Assembly: GCF_021134715.1 (NCBI RefSeq)
Contig: NC_060020.1
Location: forward strand, 5,394,001 to 5,458,000
Length of the DNA: 64,000 bases
Direction: 5' to 3'
Origin: Daphnia pulex
Lineage: Eukaryota; Arthropoda; Branchiopoda; Diplostraca; Daphniidae
The position numbers and the translations under genes were made by a program. Positions 11,501 through 24,400 of the stretch are shown piece by piece (position 1 is the first letter of the stretch; each line of letters opens with the position of its first letter). The notes beneath the pieces were generated by a model. It saw only the letters and a list, made by a program, of their open reading frames with translations, did not search any database and had not been told where the DNA came from.

Positions 11501-14500
11501 TGCATTAATGCCACAATCACCGTGCATTTATCGTCGTTATCGTCGTCTATATTTAAATGTAAAGAAAAGTGTTTTATGGATCCGTCGTTTATAGAGAATT
11601 GTGATTTATTTATTTAATAATTACCATCGGGATCCTCCAAAGTAATGCGGTACTGTGGATTCAGATGAAAAGTTGCTGTAACAATTGAAAATAGCAATGA
11701 ATATCACATCTAATTTAGAATTAAAGTTTTCATGTTTTGATTGACAATTTTTTACCTAAATGGTTCCTGCAGCCGCCAGCAGATGCTCCCTTTACCCAGT
11801 TTCCAGCGAATTCATTTGCAGACCAACGTTTGGATTGGTTACCAGACAATTCCTCCTCTTCCAGCGAGTCAGCATTCAAATTCACGATTTCCAGGCGAGA
11901 ATAATGGGCTGAAAAATCGCGGAAAGACATCCAAAACTCTCCGTCTCGATCGAAAGTCAGACCAACCTCTTCTTTTTCTTCCGCTGGAATAAACTGCCAC
12001 TCAGGGGATCTAGAATTTTCAAATGTTTATGTCAAAACTTTAAATGTCGGTGTAGTAGTCATTTACTGATCGCTCCATGCGCCTTTCCACTCGGCTTCGT
12101 TTCCCCAAGGATTTCGAATACGAATCATGGGAATCTGTCCAGACATTCGAGGGGTGCGGATATCCATCATTTTGACGCTTGTAATACTGTAAGCGTGTCC
12201 TTTGATCAACCCCATCGGAGTTTCAGCTTCCAATTGATCGGGATCCGGCTGCACAATTACATGATGAAATGCTGCATTAAATAAGTGAAACGCGAATGAA
12301 ATGATCAAATTGCTTAACCTCGATTGCGCAACTCATTAGTGATGAGCGCTCGTGAGCTTTCAGTAGAATCTTGAACAGATTCGGGGGAGATTGATTGAGT
12401 TCGTACATTTCACTCACACCTCCAGTAAAATCTTCCATGGCCTCGCATGTAGTTCCACCTTTGAGGGCTTCGTAGCCACCATGGAGCCTGTTATATAATA
12501 GTGAATTAAATTTGGATACGAATTCTTATAAGGATTTAATTTATCCTGCTGGCGTCATTTAAATACTTGGCATATGCTTTTTCCAATAGAGCGCTCCAAA
12601 ATTCATTTTTGGTGTGTGACTGCAAGAAGACCAGTTTTCCGTCACATGTTGGCAAGCGATCGTCTACCACCACATCGACCCAACTTCCGTACTGCCAAAT
12701 CCTAAATGGCAAATAGAAATATTTTATGATTCATTTTACTACTGTCAATTAGAAAATGAATTCCACACCGAAAATGAAAAATTCCAGCATAATTGTCGGT
12801 AAAACTTTGATCTTCAGGAACAACTTGATGAAACAGTCGTTCGTTGAGAGTTAAACTGGCCATAGCAGCAAGTAGCCAGCAATCACCTAATATGCAAAGG
12901 AATAAAATTAGAAGTGAAAGCGGTTCAAGAAGCGTAAAACAATTAAAGAAACAATACCCAATTCGCCTTGTTGCACATCAAATCGAGAAGCTCCCTCAAC
13001 GAAAAGTTGAGGATCTCCGACGATTTCCTAAAGCAAAGTGGAATTTCCGTTTTAGTATTCTCTCTATATTTAATTTGTCGTTATGAATTCAAATGTTTTT
13101 TAGGGAAATAAGATTACCGTGGGCCTCAACCATTCAAAATTACGAGCAGATCGTCGGCTATAGTAGATGGAAGAATCCTCCGCCGGGAAAGAAGGATCCT
13201 CAAATAGGGTTCCATTTTCTAAGCAGCTGTCTCGTATTTGAACAAAATCTTGCACGGTGGTGCGACCTTTGATTCCGGTACCTTTTTCGCCCAACTGTTT
13301 GACAAACAAATATTTAATTAGTATGGTCAGTCTTTGCTTCTTAGGGTAAGAAAACAAACAAACAGTGCTAACTAAATAAGCTACTTCATTCCATCCTTGA
13401 TTATAACTAGTCATTAACAGCCATTTCACTGTAATCTCCAGATTCGCCGAAACGCGGAAAATGCCAAAAGGGCGAAGTCATCGTTTTTGTATTGATCCAC
13501 ACAAACTGGGTGTGGCGCTTCTTTTTTAAATTAATTTATCGGTTGTTCTTACAATCGTTTTAAAATAGCGGAAAAAATACATTCTAAAATATAATTATTC
13601 TTAATTCCTCTACATTACATACAATTAACGCCAATCAGAAAAATAACACTGAAAAGATTTCTTTTTCAGTGATTCGATTTTTCCAATTATTAAATCACAA
13701 TAGAAATAGACAAAATAAACCAAAACCACCTACTTTTAAAATGCCAGGGCCTTTGCGGCGTTCGCGTGAATCTTTATGATACAAACTTTTCATATTCCGT
13801 TTTTTATTTTAAATCGGAATTCGAAACACTCAAGATAAATCAACTATGAGCCAGGCAATAATTTTCCACTCGTTTTCGGGATGCCCCCAATAATAAAACA
13901 GTATACTCGGTAAAAAGCCTGTAGCCCATTGATAAATAGGCGAGAACTAGATAAACATGTCGATTTCAAAACATGTGCATTGAAATAACCCTTATCTAAT
14001 AAAATTGAACTCAACAGGTGGCGTTCTTGAATGTCGATAACGAAGACTTACGACACCCAACGTGTAGGTAAACATAGGGGGAGGGGGTCGACAAGTAAGG
14101 AATGATATGCATTATGCTAGTGTCAAAAAAGATGTTGCAACTCACATGGTAGATAGTGAAATTCTGATAGGTGTAAGGCATTTTGATTTCGCCCTAGGAT
14201 TGGTTTGCGATATCCTAGACGACAACTCAGTGGGGATATCCAAAGTGTCACTGACAAAACCAACACTTGAGAAATGTTCAGGAATTTTGAGATCCGCGAA
14301 CCGGAGAAAACAAAAGTCGGCGGCCGGCGATACAGAGCTGTAGCTCGGACGTCTGGCACGGTATCTCCGCTGAAGTAAAAATCGATAGGGCCGGGACACC
14401 AGCAAGCATGCGTATAGGAAACAACTCTTCCACCTAGTCGACAACACTTTCTGCGACAAACTATCGACGACGTAGACTTGCGTATTCGGCCAATGTATTA

Positions 14501-16874
14501 TACGAGCCAACAGCGAATGTCATCACGACTCCAAACAAGTTCTTTCTACGTACTGTATCGACGTAACTAGTATAAAGTACATCATATAGGGCACGATATC
14601 CGGTGAAATTGAAATGCTTGGTTGACCATCAAGGATGTGGCCTTCGAATTGCCACTTTCTTCAGCGGTAATGACTCTTTGTCTTCCCACCTCGTCCTACC
14701 TTTCGATTTCACCTATACCGACCGACCGACCAACCGACAAGCCCTAAAAACCCGCAACCGTAGATAGAGAAGGCCACTCCGAAATTTCTCATGGTCTTCG
14801 TCTATTGACGTGGCATGACAATTTTTCAGCCCAACTGTATTGAATACTACATAGCCTCATTCATATCCGGTTATCAGTTACCTAACCGGGGTTTACGATA
14901 GCATCATATCAGTTAATGAATCCCACTCGTTTTTAATATGGCAAGTCACGTGAAAAATCTTGGCACAGCTAAGCTGATGTTCACGATAAGAATAAAATCA
15001 TCATCGTGAATCGACTGATCTATTTGGGTACTATGCAATGCACATAAAAAGGCAAAGGTGGCATTAAAATACAGACTTGGAAGGGCATGGCCATTTGCGC
15101 ATTGTGCATCACAGCAAACGAGGGTGCGGTTGGTGTTGGCCTCGAGCCACTAAACACGTCAGCTGTGTCGCCCACCTAACATCGTTGATTTAGACCTCAA
15201 CTGATTGTTTGTATAATACTCAAATACCGCCAATCATTTTCAAAAATGGAAATTTGCGCCCCGTTCGTATTTCCGTATACTGTCACGATGAGTGCAACAT
15301 TCGTGTAGCCCTGAATTGGAGCTGATGCCAATGGCAACAATTCATAGTTATTTTTCTGTTATCACGATTGCTGGCAGGATAGTACGAGAAGGACCCTTAA
15401 AATTGTGCGACCACAATCATAGCACGGACGAAGCGCTAACCAAAATTATTCAAAAATATAAATAAAGTTATAGAATAAATCTTGTGTCCTTCAAGATTAA
15501 ATCAAGTACAAATTCGATGACAAGAAGACCATGAAACGTCACATCACGAACGTACAGAAGGAACCAAAATTCAAGCAACGCCCGAACATCTAAAGCAGGA
15601 AATTCCTACAACCTGTATTTCTCATTTTTATTCTGAGCGTCAATCAGAAAAATACGGTGACTACGGGAAACGCCCTCAAAATAACCAGTTCAGTAGTACA
15701 GCGCTACAACTTACTCACTAAACCGTCGATTTTTAAATATTTGCGAAACGAGTATTTGCATTTTGCATTGATGTACTAAATTTATTTCAAGGATTTCTTG
15801 TTCTGGAATGCGAAAATTATAATTACAGGTTTACATAGTTTTCAAAGTGCATTAATTTCGTGTCTTGATGCACTTTAACTCAAGGACTGAACGCGCAACG
15901 TTTGTGTAAGCAATTCCGAACAGAAAAAAAAAATACGAAAGATAAACACGCTGAAATGTAGTACGATCAACACATTCAAGCCAATAATTACGATCCAACA
16001 ACGTGTTTTCCAAACAAGTTCTGCTGTTGAGCAAGAGAAAACAAACAGGCGCACAGCGATTTGGCAGAGCTATATATATACCGTTGAAGCAATGTTTGCC
16101 AGATTATTTGCAATAGTTTGCTAGCGTCAACAAAAAAAAAATGACATCGAGACGTGTCGACTCACGATCCTACCCTACAACTAATTACGTTTCAAGAAAG
16201 AAAAAAAAAAGTCGACGATGTTTTTTTGGAACATAATCACACGCATTTCTTCTTTTTTATCTCTACGGTCCAGGAAACTTTGGCTCGACTCCTATGTACA
16301 GTAATCCATCTTTTACTTAGCTCGTTCTATTTTCAAACTCTAGCGGCGAGGGAGACAACAGGACGAAACATATGTAGCATATGGCCGCTTGTTTCGCATC
16401 CGCTTTCGCTTTTTTGTGGCCGAGCCTCGAAAAAACATTGGGCCTTGAGCTGCGTATTTCGCTTTAAGCTACACGGAATTTTTACCACTGAAAGCGAAAA
16501 CATGGGTGAGATCATTATTTGACAATGAAAGACGTCTGTAGCCATCGGCATTGCCGAATTTATACACAAGAGTTTATAACTTTAAGAGTTAAAACATACT
16601 TCTGACAGGTTCAAAGGCAAAAGTGAAAATGAGCCTGAATGGTGTTGACTGATATTATGAAAGGAAAGAATTAATAGCTCACCACTTTGAAGGGACAGGG
16701 AGGTCTTGGTGGGGGTGGATCCTTCCGACGACTAGGCAAAGCGGTCCGGGAGATTTGGTCGAGGGCCATGCCGAGCCCTCCGCTGGCAAAATTGGCGACC
16801 AAATTCGCCGTACTGTCATCCATTTTAAAGCCACCTAGGCCGAAACTTTTTAAACCCGAACGCAAGAAATCCAT
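8573..16874 (-). CDS. Calpain (Ca2+-dependent cysteine protease), 16 exons
   Basis: Classical calpain of 752 aa, cytosolic and Ca2+-activated. Coding exons from 5-prime: 16874-16683, 13294-13118, 13027-12958, 12886-12769, 12701-12567, 12487-12319, 12248-12067, 12009-11756, 11675-11625, 11546-11434, 11370-11153, 10996-10954, 10176-10050, 9142-9015, 8938-8743, 8658-8573. All junctions are GT-AG and phases close (2259 nt). The CysPc domain holds the catalytic triad: Cys149 in [11 protein letters not shown], His305 in GHAYSIT and Asn333 in RIRNPWG. The C2-like domain follows (GGCRNHL onward), then an acidic linker ([15 protein letters not shown]) and a penta-EF-hand domain with loops [12 protein letters not shown] and [12 protein letters not shown]. 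The N-terminus is hydrophobic and Gly-rich (LGLGGFK-like) and Pro-rich near residue 55. The start Met has an in-frame TGA two codons upstream of it. Intron 1 is long (3.4 kb). Family is certain; orthology to a named insect calpain (A or B) is not decided. Confidence 0.93.
10636..10680 (-). CDS. Candidate 45-nt calpain cassette exon
   Basis: Between calpain exons 12 and 13 the minus strand shows CACTAG, then 45 bases open in the right frame, then GTAAGT. It would encode [15 protein letters not shown]. The flanking exons end and begin in phase 0, so the segment could be included or skipped without shifting the frame, giving 767 rather than 752 aa. The insert would fall between the acidic linker and the penta-EF-hand domain. 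The donor is strong, and the acceptor has a weak pyrimidine tract. Confidence 0.35.
13295..16682 (-). other. Calpain intron 1 (3.4 kb)
   Basis: This long intron separates the N-terminal exon from the protease core of the calpain. Open frames in it (for example about 14142-14510) have no recognisable domain and do not fit the flanking phases. No repeat of note was seen. It could hold regulatory sequence or a missed small exon. Confidence 0.5.
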
Positions 16875-19320
16875 TCTTGCTCAGTGGTCTTCTCTATTAT
16901 GACTGAAAGCTCAAAATTTTCTCAACGCCAAACCAGAAAATTAAAACAGCTGCACGAATGAAATGTTGAAATGGGTTCGTGACGGGAAAGTCCAATTAGT
17001 TTCCGACTATCCGTAACTGACAAGTCAGACTAGTTCGATCTGTCTGGTCCAACACACTTTCCTAGACTGGCCGAGCAATGGGTGTTGTTTTTTTTTTCAC
17101 GAGGAATTCCTGGTGTGCCAACATCGGCAATTCCCAGCACTGAACGGACGTTGGAGGAAGGATGATAACGTGAGTCAGATCTGCAGCCAAACTGCAGCCA
17201 CCAGGCGAGGTTGCTCTTTACCCTACAACTGAGGACACTGTAAGTTATTAAATACTGTGTAGCCAGTTGTTGTGTTTTCTCTAGTCTAGCTAGACTTTTC
17301 GAAATCTCCCGACCTCATTTTACATACTCTTTTCTACATAACCGCAGGGTTACTTAGACAAGAATTAATTTTAAACTGACAACACGAGAAAAGATCGCGT
17401 TGCTCTTTTCGAGAACTCGAGTGTACACGCAGCGATGCCAGCATGTGACTCGCCTTTTCCCTTTCTTTTACGCAGGGAGTGTAAAAGAGTAAAACAAAAT
17501 GGCAGGGATGGAGAAGTTGTTTGCCTTGAGGCAACAGAATTCCCGGCTGCTGACGTACGGGAAAAACAAGAAGGGGGGGGGGGGGAATTTCCGAAGACTT
17601 GAAGTTCGTTGTAGCCTACTTTTGAACTACTTTCTTTCTTGGATATCAGCATACTTCTTTAACTTAATACACTAGTGTATCGCTCTGAACGAGAAAAATG
17701 TCGAGACAGCTGAAGTTGAACGAAAAATTGAACGGGGGAAGTATGTCTTCGATCTTCTGGAAGCTTAATATTACAACATCTAAATAACGAAGTCATTGTT
17801 TAGTCACCATGAAATCTTTTCAAGTCAACATGTGTTGACTTACATCCGACAAACTTTCCTCTTACTCAACATTCATGTTAATCGAAACAGCGATAAGAGC
17901 CTAGGGAAACTCCCGTGCCAAAAAGGGGAGTAGGTCGATGCCAATCAGGGTCACTGGTTCCTCTTATTCTTTAGGAGGCGAAATTACGACGAAGCACGCG
18001 ACTGCCACTCATCATAAATCACTCGGACACTTTTTGCCGTCGACGTACTTTTTGGCATCTGAACCCTTGTACAATTTCCTGGGGGCCTCCTACTCAGCTA
18101 TTGATCGACATCAAACGTTGTTACACTTATCTCAACTTTAGCACGGCTGAGCACTTTATGATCAAGGAAAAGCAATAAATTAATTTTATGAACTACGAAA
18201 TTCGTCTACCTACTCTTCAACAAATCATCCTAAACGATACTCAACGCTCTGTGTGAATAAATAACTGAATACGCATTTTAAAAATGAGAATGCAGTTTAA
18301 ATTCTACTTAAACCTATTTCTCGTGAATTTTCTAGCAAAAAAAAACTGAATTTAAACACAATATAAATGGCACATACCTTGTTTTCTGGTTCCGATATAT
18401 CGTTCGGGAAATTTGAGTCGTCATTTTCGGATAATTGTGTAGCAAACGTAACGCAACGCGGCTTCTTGTACTTCTTTGAACGGACATCGAGAGAAAAGGG
18501 ATGTTTGTTGTTCTTCTGGTACCTTCAAAGACAAACATAAACGAAATAATGTTTTTTTTTTCAATAAAATACATTAGTGCCTTATTAAAAAAAACAAGCA
18601 ATAGAAATCGTTTGGTGCTACTTCTTCAAACACAAAATCTATTTAAAAATGATTTACCTCTGAAATAAGTTGTGACTCGGACGATTGAGAAGATGTGCAG
18701 CTGCGTTTGAGTATGAATTGGAGAATTTAAACAGCGGTATGTTCATTGCCATACTGAAAGCGTCAAAGTGTTAAATTACATCTACCGCAGATTGAATACT
18801 GTGCAACAACCATTCGAGAACCGATCAGAAGTGTATCTGTGGATGAAATGGGAATTTTTTTCCAACTGTGCACTTGAGTGTTTCACCCCCCAACTCCTTT
18901 TCATGTTGCTTCGTCGTGCCCCTCGTCAACCCCCCACCTTCTTTCCTTCACTTCCTCTCAAGTCACTTTGTTATTGCTTAGTCAACTTCTTGGTAAATCG
19001 ACAGTTTTCAGGCAAGCGCGGTAGTCAAGAAACGGAACGACCCAGCCCCTAATTCGACGTTTGTGGCAGAAATCGAGAATTTTTACGGCACAACAGTTGC
19101 CGAACGATTCCAGATGTTTTGTTTCTATTTTTAGATATTCTGCGGAAACGGTAAAAATGACACGACTGTGCTGTGCTGTACTGTATCAGTTTAAAGGTCT
19201 TGGTAATAGCGTCTTTGTTGTGATAATGGCAATTTCAATGGGTAATTAGTATATTCATTCTATGATTTTTATACAACTATTAAAAAACCAAACCGACTGA
19301 GGCTCTGGGCAAAAACACAA
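16875..19320. other. Interval between calpain exon 1 and fumarase
   Basis: Apart from the two exons at 18378-18752 nothing coding is supported. A G-run lies at about 17573-17584. The stretch should contain the proximal calpain promoter and the fumarase 3-prime untranslated region. No convincing polyadenylation signal for fumarase was found. Confidence 0.5.
18378..18752 (-). CDS. Two-exon N-terminal coding segment, possibly alternative calpain start
   Basis: Two minus-strand exons fit together: 18752-18658 (ATG, 95 nt, donor AGAG|GTAAAT) and 18522-18378 (acceptor TTTGAAG, donor AAG|GTATGT). Phases match and give 80 codons ending in phase 0. The protein begins MAMNIPLFKFSNSYSNAAAH and ends NFPNDISEPENK. 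The first 35 or so residues have no Asp or Glu, and they are rich in Asn, Ser and His, resembling a mitochondrial presequence. Calpain exon 2 starts in phase 0, so these exons could splice to it and replace exon 1. No further exon was found between 16.9 and 18.4 kb. Alternatively this is the start of a separate small gene. I do not recognise the sequence. Confidence 0.4.
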
Positions 19321-21441
19321 TTACTTGGGTCCAAGCATATCCTCTGGTTTTACCCATTGATTAAACTGTTCCTCGGTTAAATATCCGAGTTTAAGGGCAG
19401 TCTCCTTTAATGTCGATCCCTCTTTGTGAGCCGTTTTGGCAATCTTTGCAGCCTGTCGACACATAGAAAATCAATAATCAAAATAATCAATATGCAAAAC
19501 GATATTAGTTTATAAGGGAGAAAAAAATTACCTTATCGTATCCAATGTGAGGATTCAGAGCTGTAACAAGCATTAGGGATTCGTGCAATAACTTGTTGAT
19601 GCGGTCACGGTTGGCTTCAATTCCGACAACGCAATTCTTGGTGAAGGCGTTAGAGCTATCAGCCAGCAACCGAATGGACCGGAGTACGTTGGAAACGATC
19701 AACGGCTTAAACACATTCAGTTCAAAATGTCCGTTGCTGCCGCCAATGGTTACGGCAACATGATTACCCATCACTTGTGCTGCGACCATGGTAATAGCTT
19801 CGCACTGGGTTGGATTTACCTTTCCTGTATAATTTTAGACGATATTAAATTAATTCAGCCGTGCTTACACCACTTGATCGTATACAAATGATTCTACTGT
19901 CTTATATAATCACCTGGCATGATAGAGGAACCGGGTTCGTTCTCGGGCAAGGATAATTCTCCCAGCCCACAGCGAGGACCCGAAGCCAAAAACCTGATAT
20001 CGTTGGCAATCTTCATGAGGCTAACGGCAACCGTGTTCAAAGATCCAGACATCTGAACAAGAGCGTCATGAGAAGCAAGGGCTTCGAATTTGTTGGGTGC
20101 CGTCACAAAAGGCAATCCTATTGAATTCCAATATGATTTCATAAATATTAAAGTGAAGAAACATTTAGTTTCAGTTGAATACCTGTTAGCTCAGAAACTC
20201 GAGCTGCTACTTTCTCGGCAAATCCAATGCGCGTATTCAAACCGGTTCCAACAGCTGTTCCACCAGCAGCAAGCATGTACACATGTGGAAGTGAAGCTTT
20301 GACGCGTTCGATGCCAAACGCGATTTGCTGGGCATAACCACTGAATTCTTGTCCTAAAGTTAAGGGTGTTGCGTCCTGAAATGGAACACAAAAATTTTAT
20401 ACTTTAATGGCCTTGCAACAAGTTAAAGCAAATAAAAAGATACACACTTGAGTATGCGTTCGTCCAATTTTGATGATATCTTGAAACTCTTTAGCCTTTG
20501 CATCAATTGCATCATGCAATCGTTGAAGGCTAGGCAAAAGGTTACTAGTCACTTCAACAGCAACTGCAATATGCATAGCCGTGGGATAAGTGTCGTTCGA
20601 ACTCTAAACAGAAATTTAAAGGATTTGGTTAGGAATAAGAAAACTAAACAATGATAAATTAATACCTGGCTTTTGTTAACATGGTCATTTGGATGCACTG
20701 GTTTTTTGCTTCCTAAGACACCACCCATAATTTCAATTGCCCTATTGCTGATAACCTCATTCACGTTCATATTTGATTGGGTTCCTGAACCAGTTTGCCA
20801 AATTACTAGAGGGAAATGATCTGCATACAAGGAACCATCAATAACCTGTAGAATTTTTTCAAAACAAAGGTATTTTAAAATTTGCATTGAAATACATAAT
20901 AAGCTCTCAACTACCTCATCGCAGGCTTGGCTAATTGATGCAGCAATCTTGGGATCTAGCCCATAATCTTGATTGACTTCTGCTGCTGCTTTCTTTAGCA
21001 CTCCAAATGCTTTGATCACCGGTAACTATTGTGTAAGAGATTATACAATTTACACATAACATACTAAAATGTGAAGATTGTCTTTAGCACAAAATGCTTA
21101 CTGGCATTTTTTCTGATTCTCCTCCAATTGGGAAATTCATTGTGGAACGAACAGTTTGAGCTCCATAGTATTTATTATCTGGGACTTGGAGTTCTCCAAA
21201 TGTATCAGCTTCAATTCGAAATCCGCTAGCCATCTGGAAAGACAATTTTCATAGTGAATAACAATGAACATTTTGATATGATGTAAATAAGGAAAAGGTT
21301 CAATACGGTTCTCTGGGCTGTTGTTGTCAAGACAGTAGGATGGCTGCTTAAGAACTGTTTGACTATGCTGGATTTGATTCCCCTTGAATTCAAGGCCGAC
21401 CTTGAAATGTAGTTAGGAATTCTATGCATGGAGTTAGCCAT
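19321..21441 (-). CDS. FH: Fumarate hydratase, mitochondrial/cytosolic
   Basis: Class II fumarase, 511 aa, which interconverts fumarate and malate in the TCA cycle; the animal enzyme is a homotetramer found in mitochondria and cytosol. Nine exons: 21441-21307, 21233-21102, 21025-20915, 20845-20666, 20603-20448, 20375-20183, 20117-19914, 19824-19532, 19452-19321. All are GT-AG and sum to 1536 nt. Family marks are [45 protein letters not shown] and the superfamily signature GSSIMPGKVNP. Length equals that of the human enzyme within one residue. Exon 1 (45 aa: Arg, Ser and Lys rich, no acidic residue) is a mitochondrial targeting sequence. Exon 2 opens exactly with ATG ([15 protein letters not shown]), the likely cytosolic start. 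It lies tandem to and upstream of the calpain. The gene symbol is by family; Daphnia may name it differently. Confidence 0.95.
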
Positions 21442-24400
21442 AATGTTTCAGTTCTCCTTCAGTTAAAAGGCTGCCTTGGATTTGGATATAGTAGTATGTA
21501 TATCCGGTCCCGGTGTAATTTCACGAACGAAGTGTAGCCGTATGTAGGTTTGTTGGACAAAAAGGACGAAAAGTGGAATCGTCTGTAATGGGCAAATGGC
21601 AACTCTGGTCGTGCAGCTCTGTACGGGACTTTAATGGGCTCTTATGGGAGTACCCATTAAAATTTTTTTTCAATTACAAAATTTCTGAATCGGGTGTAAA
21701 ATTAACAAAATTAAATTTAAAAAAGGCACGTTGTTTCTTCAAACGAGCAAATCTCATATTTTCCGACACACCCGCCGTGGCGCTGTCGGATAAAGGGCCC
21801 GGAACACTTCCAGAGAAATAAAGGCAATAGGAACTTAGGAAGGGCTACACCTGGATAGCTATTGGCTACACCATTATTCTAACACTCTGGTCGAATTATA
21901 AGCTATTGAAATTGTGTTTGAAAGTAATCATTCTTTCATCTTCTTCTGTCATTTTAGAGCTCCGACTATCATCTTCAAGCCACTTAGCGTTCAAGATTTC
22001 AAACTTTTTGATTTTCGTTATCCAAAAAAATTCATTTTTTATTGTCTGCTGATTCCGCCAAACAAGTTATACTTCAAGGACAAAATTAAATTAAGACCGT
22101 GAAGATTGAAATTGGCAATGGCTGGGGGTATAACGGGGGGCTGCGTGTATACCCTGCTGTATACCTAAAGGTCGTGTTAGTTATCTCATCAAAGCGATTG
22201 CCATCGAAAGAAATGTAGCGCTCAAATTGAGTTCAACTCAAATGATGAGTTGAGATAGTGTTTGAAGCAAGCCGAACTCGATTTGGGTGCGTATCACACT
22301 CAAACGAACACAGGTGAATCACACCGATGATTTAATCAAAATCACGAGCCTCATTCCTCGGTGCGTTAAGGCGTGTCGTCAAATCATGTGCGACTTGCTG
22401 GTTAAAACTTCCGGCTATTATATATACTACCAGAGCAGAACACATACGCCTTTGCATAGTTAGACATGAAAAAATAAAAGAAGAAAGACGACAAATGATG
22501 ACGGTTGTTTTTCGTCTTTTGCCATTGCGGCTCGTCAGACTTAATACGGGGGCGACATGTCTTGCTCTTAGCGCTACTGGCGCTATGTAATATACGCGCA
22601 TATGTATACCGGGTCGCTAGCAACCACTGGCGGCACATAATTGGTGGCAGAGACCCCGCTCGCCAAGCGAATGGAAAGCGACGAGCAAAGACATTTTCAC
22701 AGTTTGATGGCCGCTGATGCTGGAACGTTTTGATCGTAAAGTTTAGTTGCTCGTTACACAAAACTCCAACAACCCAGCAGCCAAATATAATTGGGACCCG
22801 AGTATATAAAACCGCACACACTGCGTACTATACCAGCACGTTCTAAACAGCAGCAGTCCGGACAGCTATCTAGCTAGGACACGATGAGAGAAAGAAAGAA
22901 AAATGAATCAGAGAGTGAAATGTGTTATCCAACTCGAGTCAAAGGAGATAAAGGAGCCAATGGTTGCGTATACATACAGCAGCAAAGGCAACTCGATTAT
23001 TCCCTCTCAAAAAGTTTTGTTTCTCTGCACGACAGCAGCAGCTCTCTGTCAAACTGCTGGCATATAAGTCTCCGTCAAATCACTCACCTGTGCCCTGGTA
23101 CAAAAGAGTTAAAAGAAATGTCAGATTTGTCTACGTTTTGTGTTCTCTCTCTGTGATTGGCTTTTGTTTCCGACCCAAAACTTTATTGCAGCCCCTCATC
23201 GTCAACCTTCTGAGGTATCTATAGACAAGGATAAAAGCCGGGCCGCAAGCACCTGGAGTTCACGGGGGGTGTACACAAGAAAGCGACAAGAGACGAACCA
23301 CAGAATAACCAGAACAGGAGCCCTATAAGCTGCAAATATAAGAGACGACTTTGATAATTGGTAGCGGTTGGGGGCCGTGAGCTCTCCTGGCTGTGAAAAT
23401 CGGCAGTCGAAGAGTCGAAAAAGCGGAGACGGATCCAGCGTTTACATACACAGATGCACGACATGTATACGTAGGTGCATGTAAATAAGAGCGGCACAGC
23501 AGCGCAGTGTAGTAGTGATGCAGTATATACTACAAAGCGTTGTGCTTGTTAAATCTTCCGCCCGACTGCAACTTCGGCAACTGATTTACATATCGGAATA
23601 TATTCCCCTCTCTCTCTACTAGAATCGTCTGTGTGTGTATCACGTGTACTTATATATCTATGCCATAAACCGACGATTAATGAGTTGATACCGCAGCAGC
23701 AGATCCTGACTGTCGCTGTCAAGGTGTGCGCGCCGGTCCGCACGCTGGATGCTGGAGGGGATGACGTTGGAAGAAAGGCGGAATCAAAAAAATAAAAAGC
23801 AGTGGGATGTTTCCGCTTGTTTCCTTCCGTAAGACACACATCGGAGGAATAGAGAGAAAAAAGAAGGCACAATTATACTGTGCAATCAAAAAGAACCAAA
23901 ATGCTCAGCTTCATTGAATGAATCAGGTTCAACTATATTTATATATACATAGGCATTATGTTTAGAGAGAATAAAAGACGTTGTCCCGACTAACCCATTC
24001 AGCGGTATCCTACACGTAGCGCTTCTTCCGGTGATTCAGGAGCTATAGGCAATAAGAAGTGTATTTCAAGTTTTGACATTTGTGTTTCGAGAAAAACCGT
24101 TGATCGCGCGGTTGATGTGTGTTCCAGCTTCTTCTTTTGATAACAATTTCATAATTGAAATTTTATTGAGTTATTGAAAAATGAATTTGTCGAGAGAAAA
24201 GTGCAGCAAGAGGGGCGGAAAAGACAAGGTATTGATGAATGACGGGCTCGGGGAAAATGTTCTTGCGTGTATCGAGTTACCACCTATTCTTGAAAACTTT
24301 TTTTTCCATTTTTACACACAGGCAACCGTTGCCGTTGGGAAATATAATGAAACGTTGGCAATCCTTGCAAAGACTATAGACGACAGTATACATTATTAAA

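Noticed and set aside
14142..14510. 122-codon minus-strand frame in calpain intron 1
   Set aside because: Does not fit the flanking intron phases, overlaps equally long frames on both strands, and has no recognisable domain.
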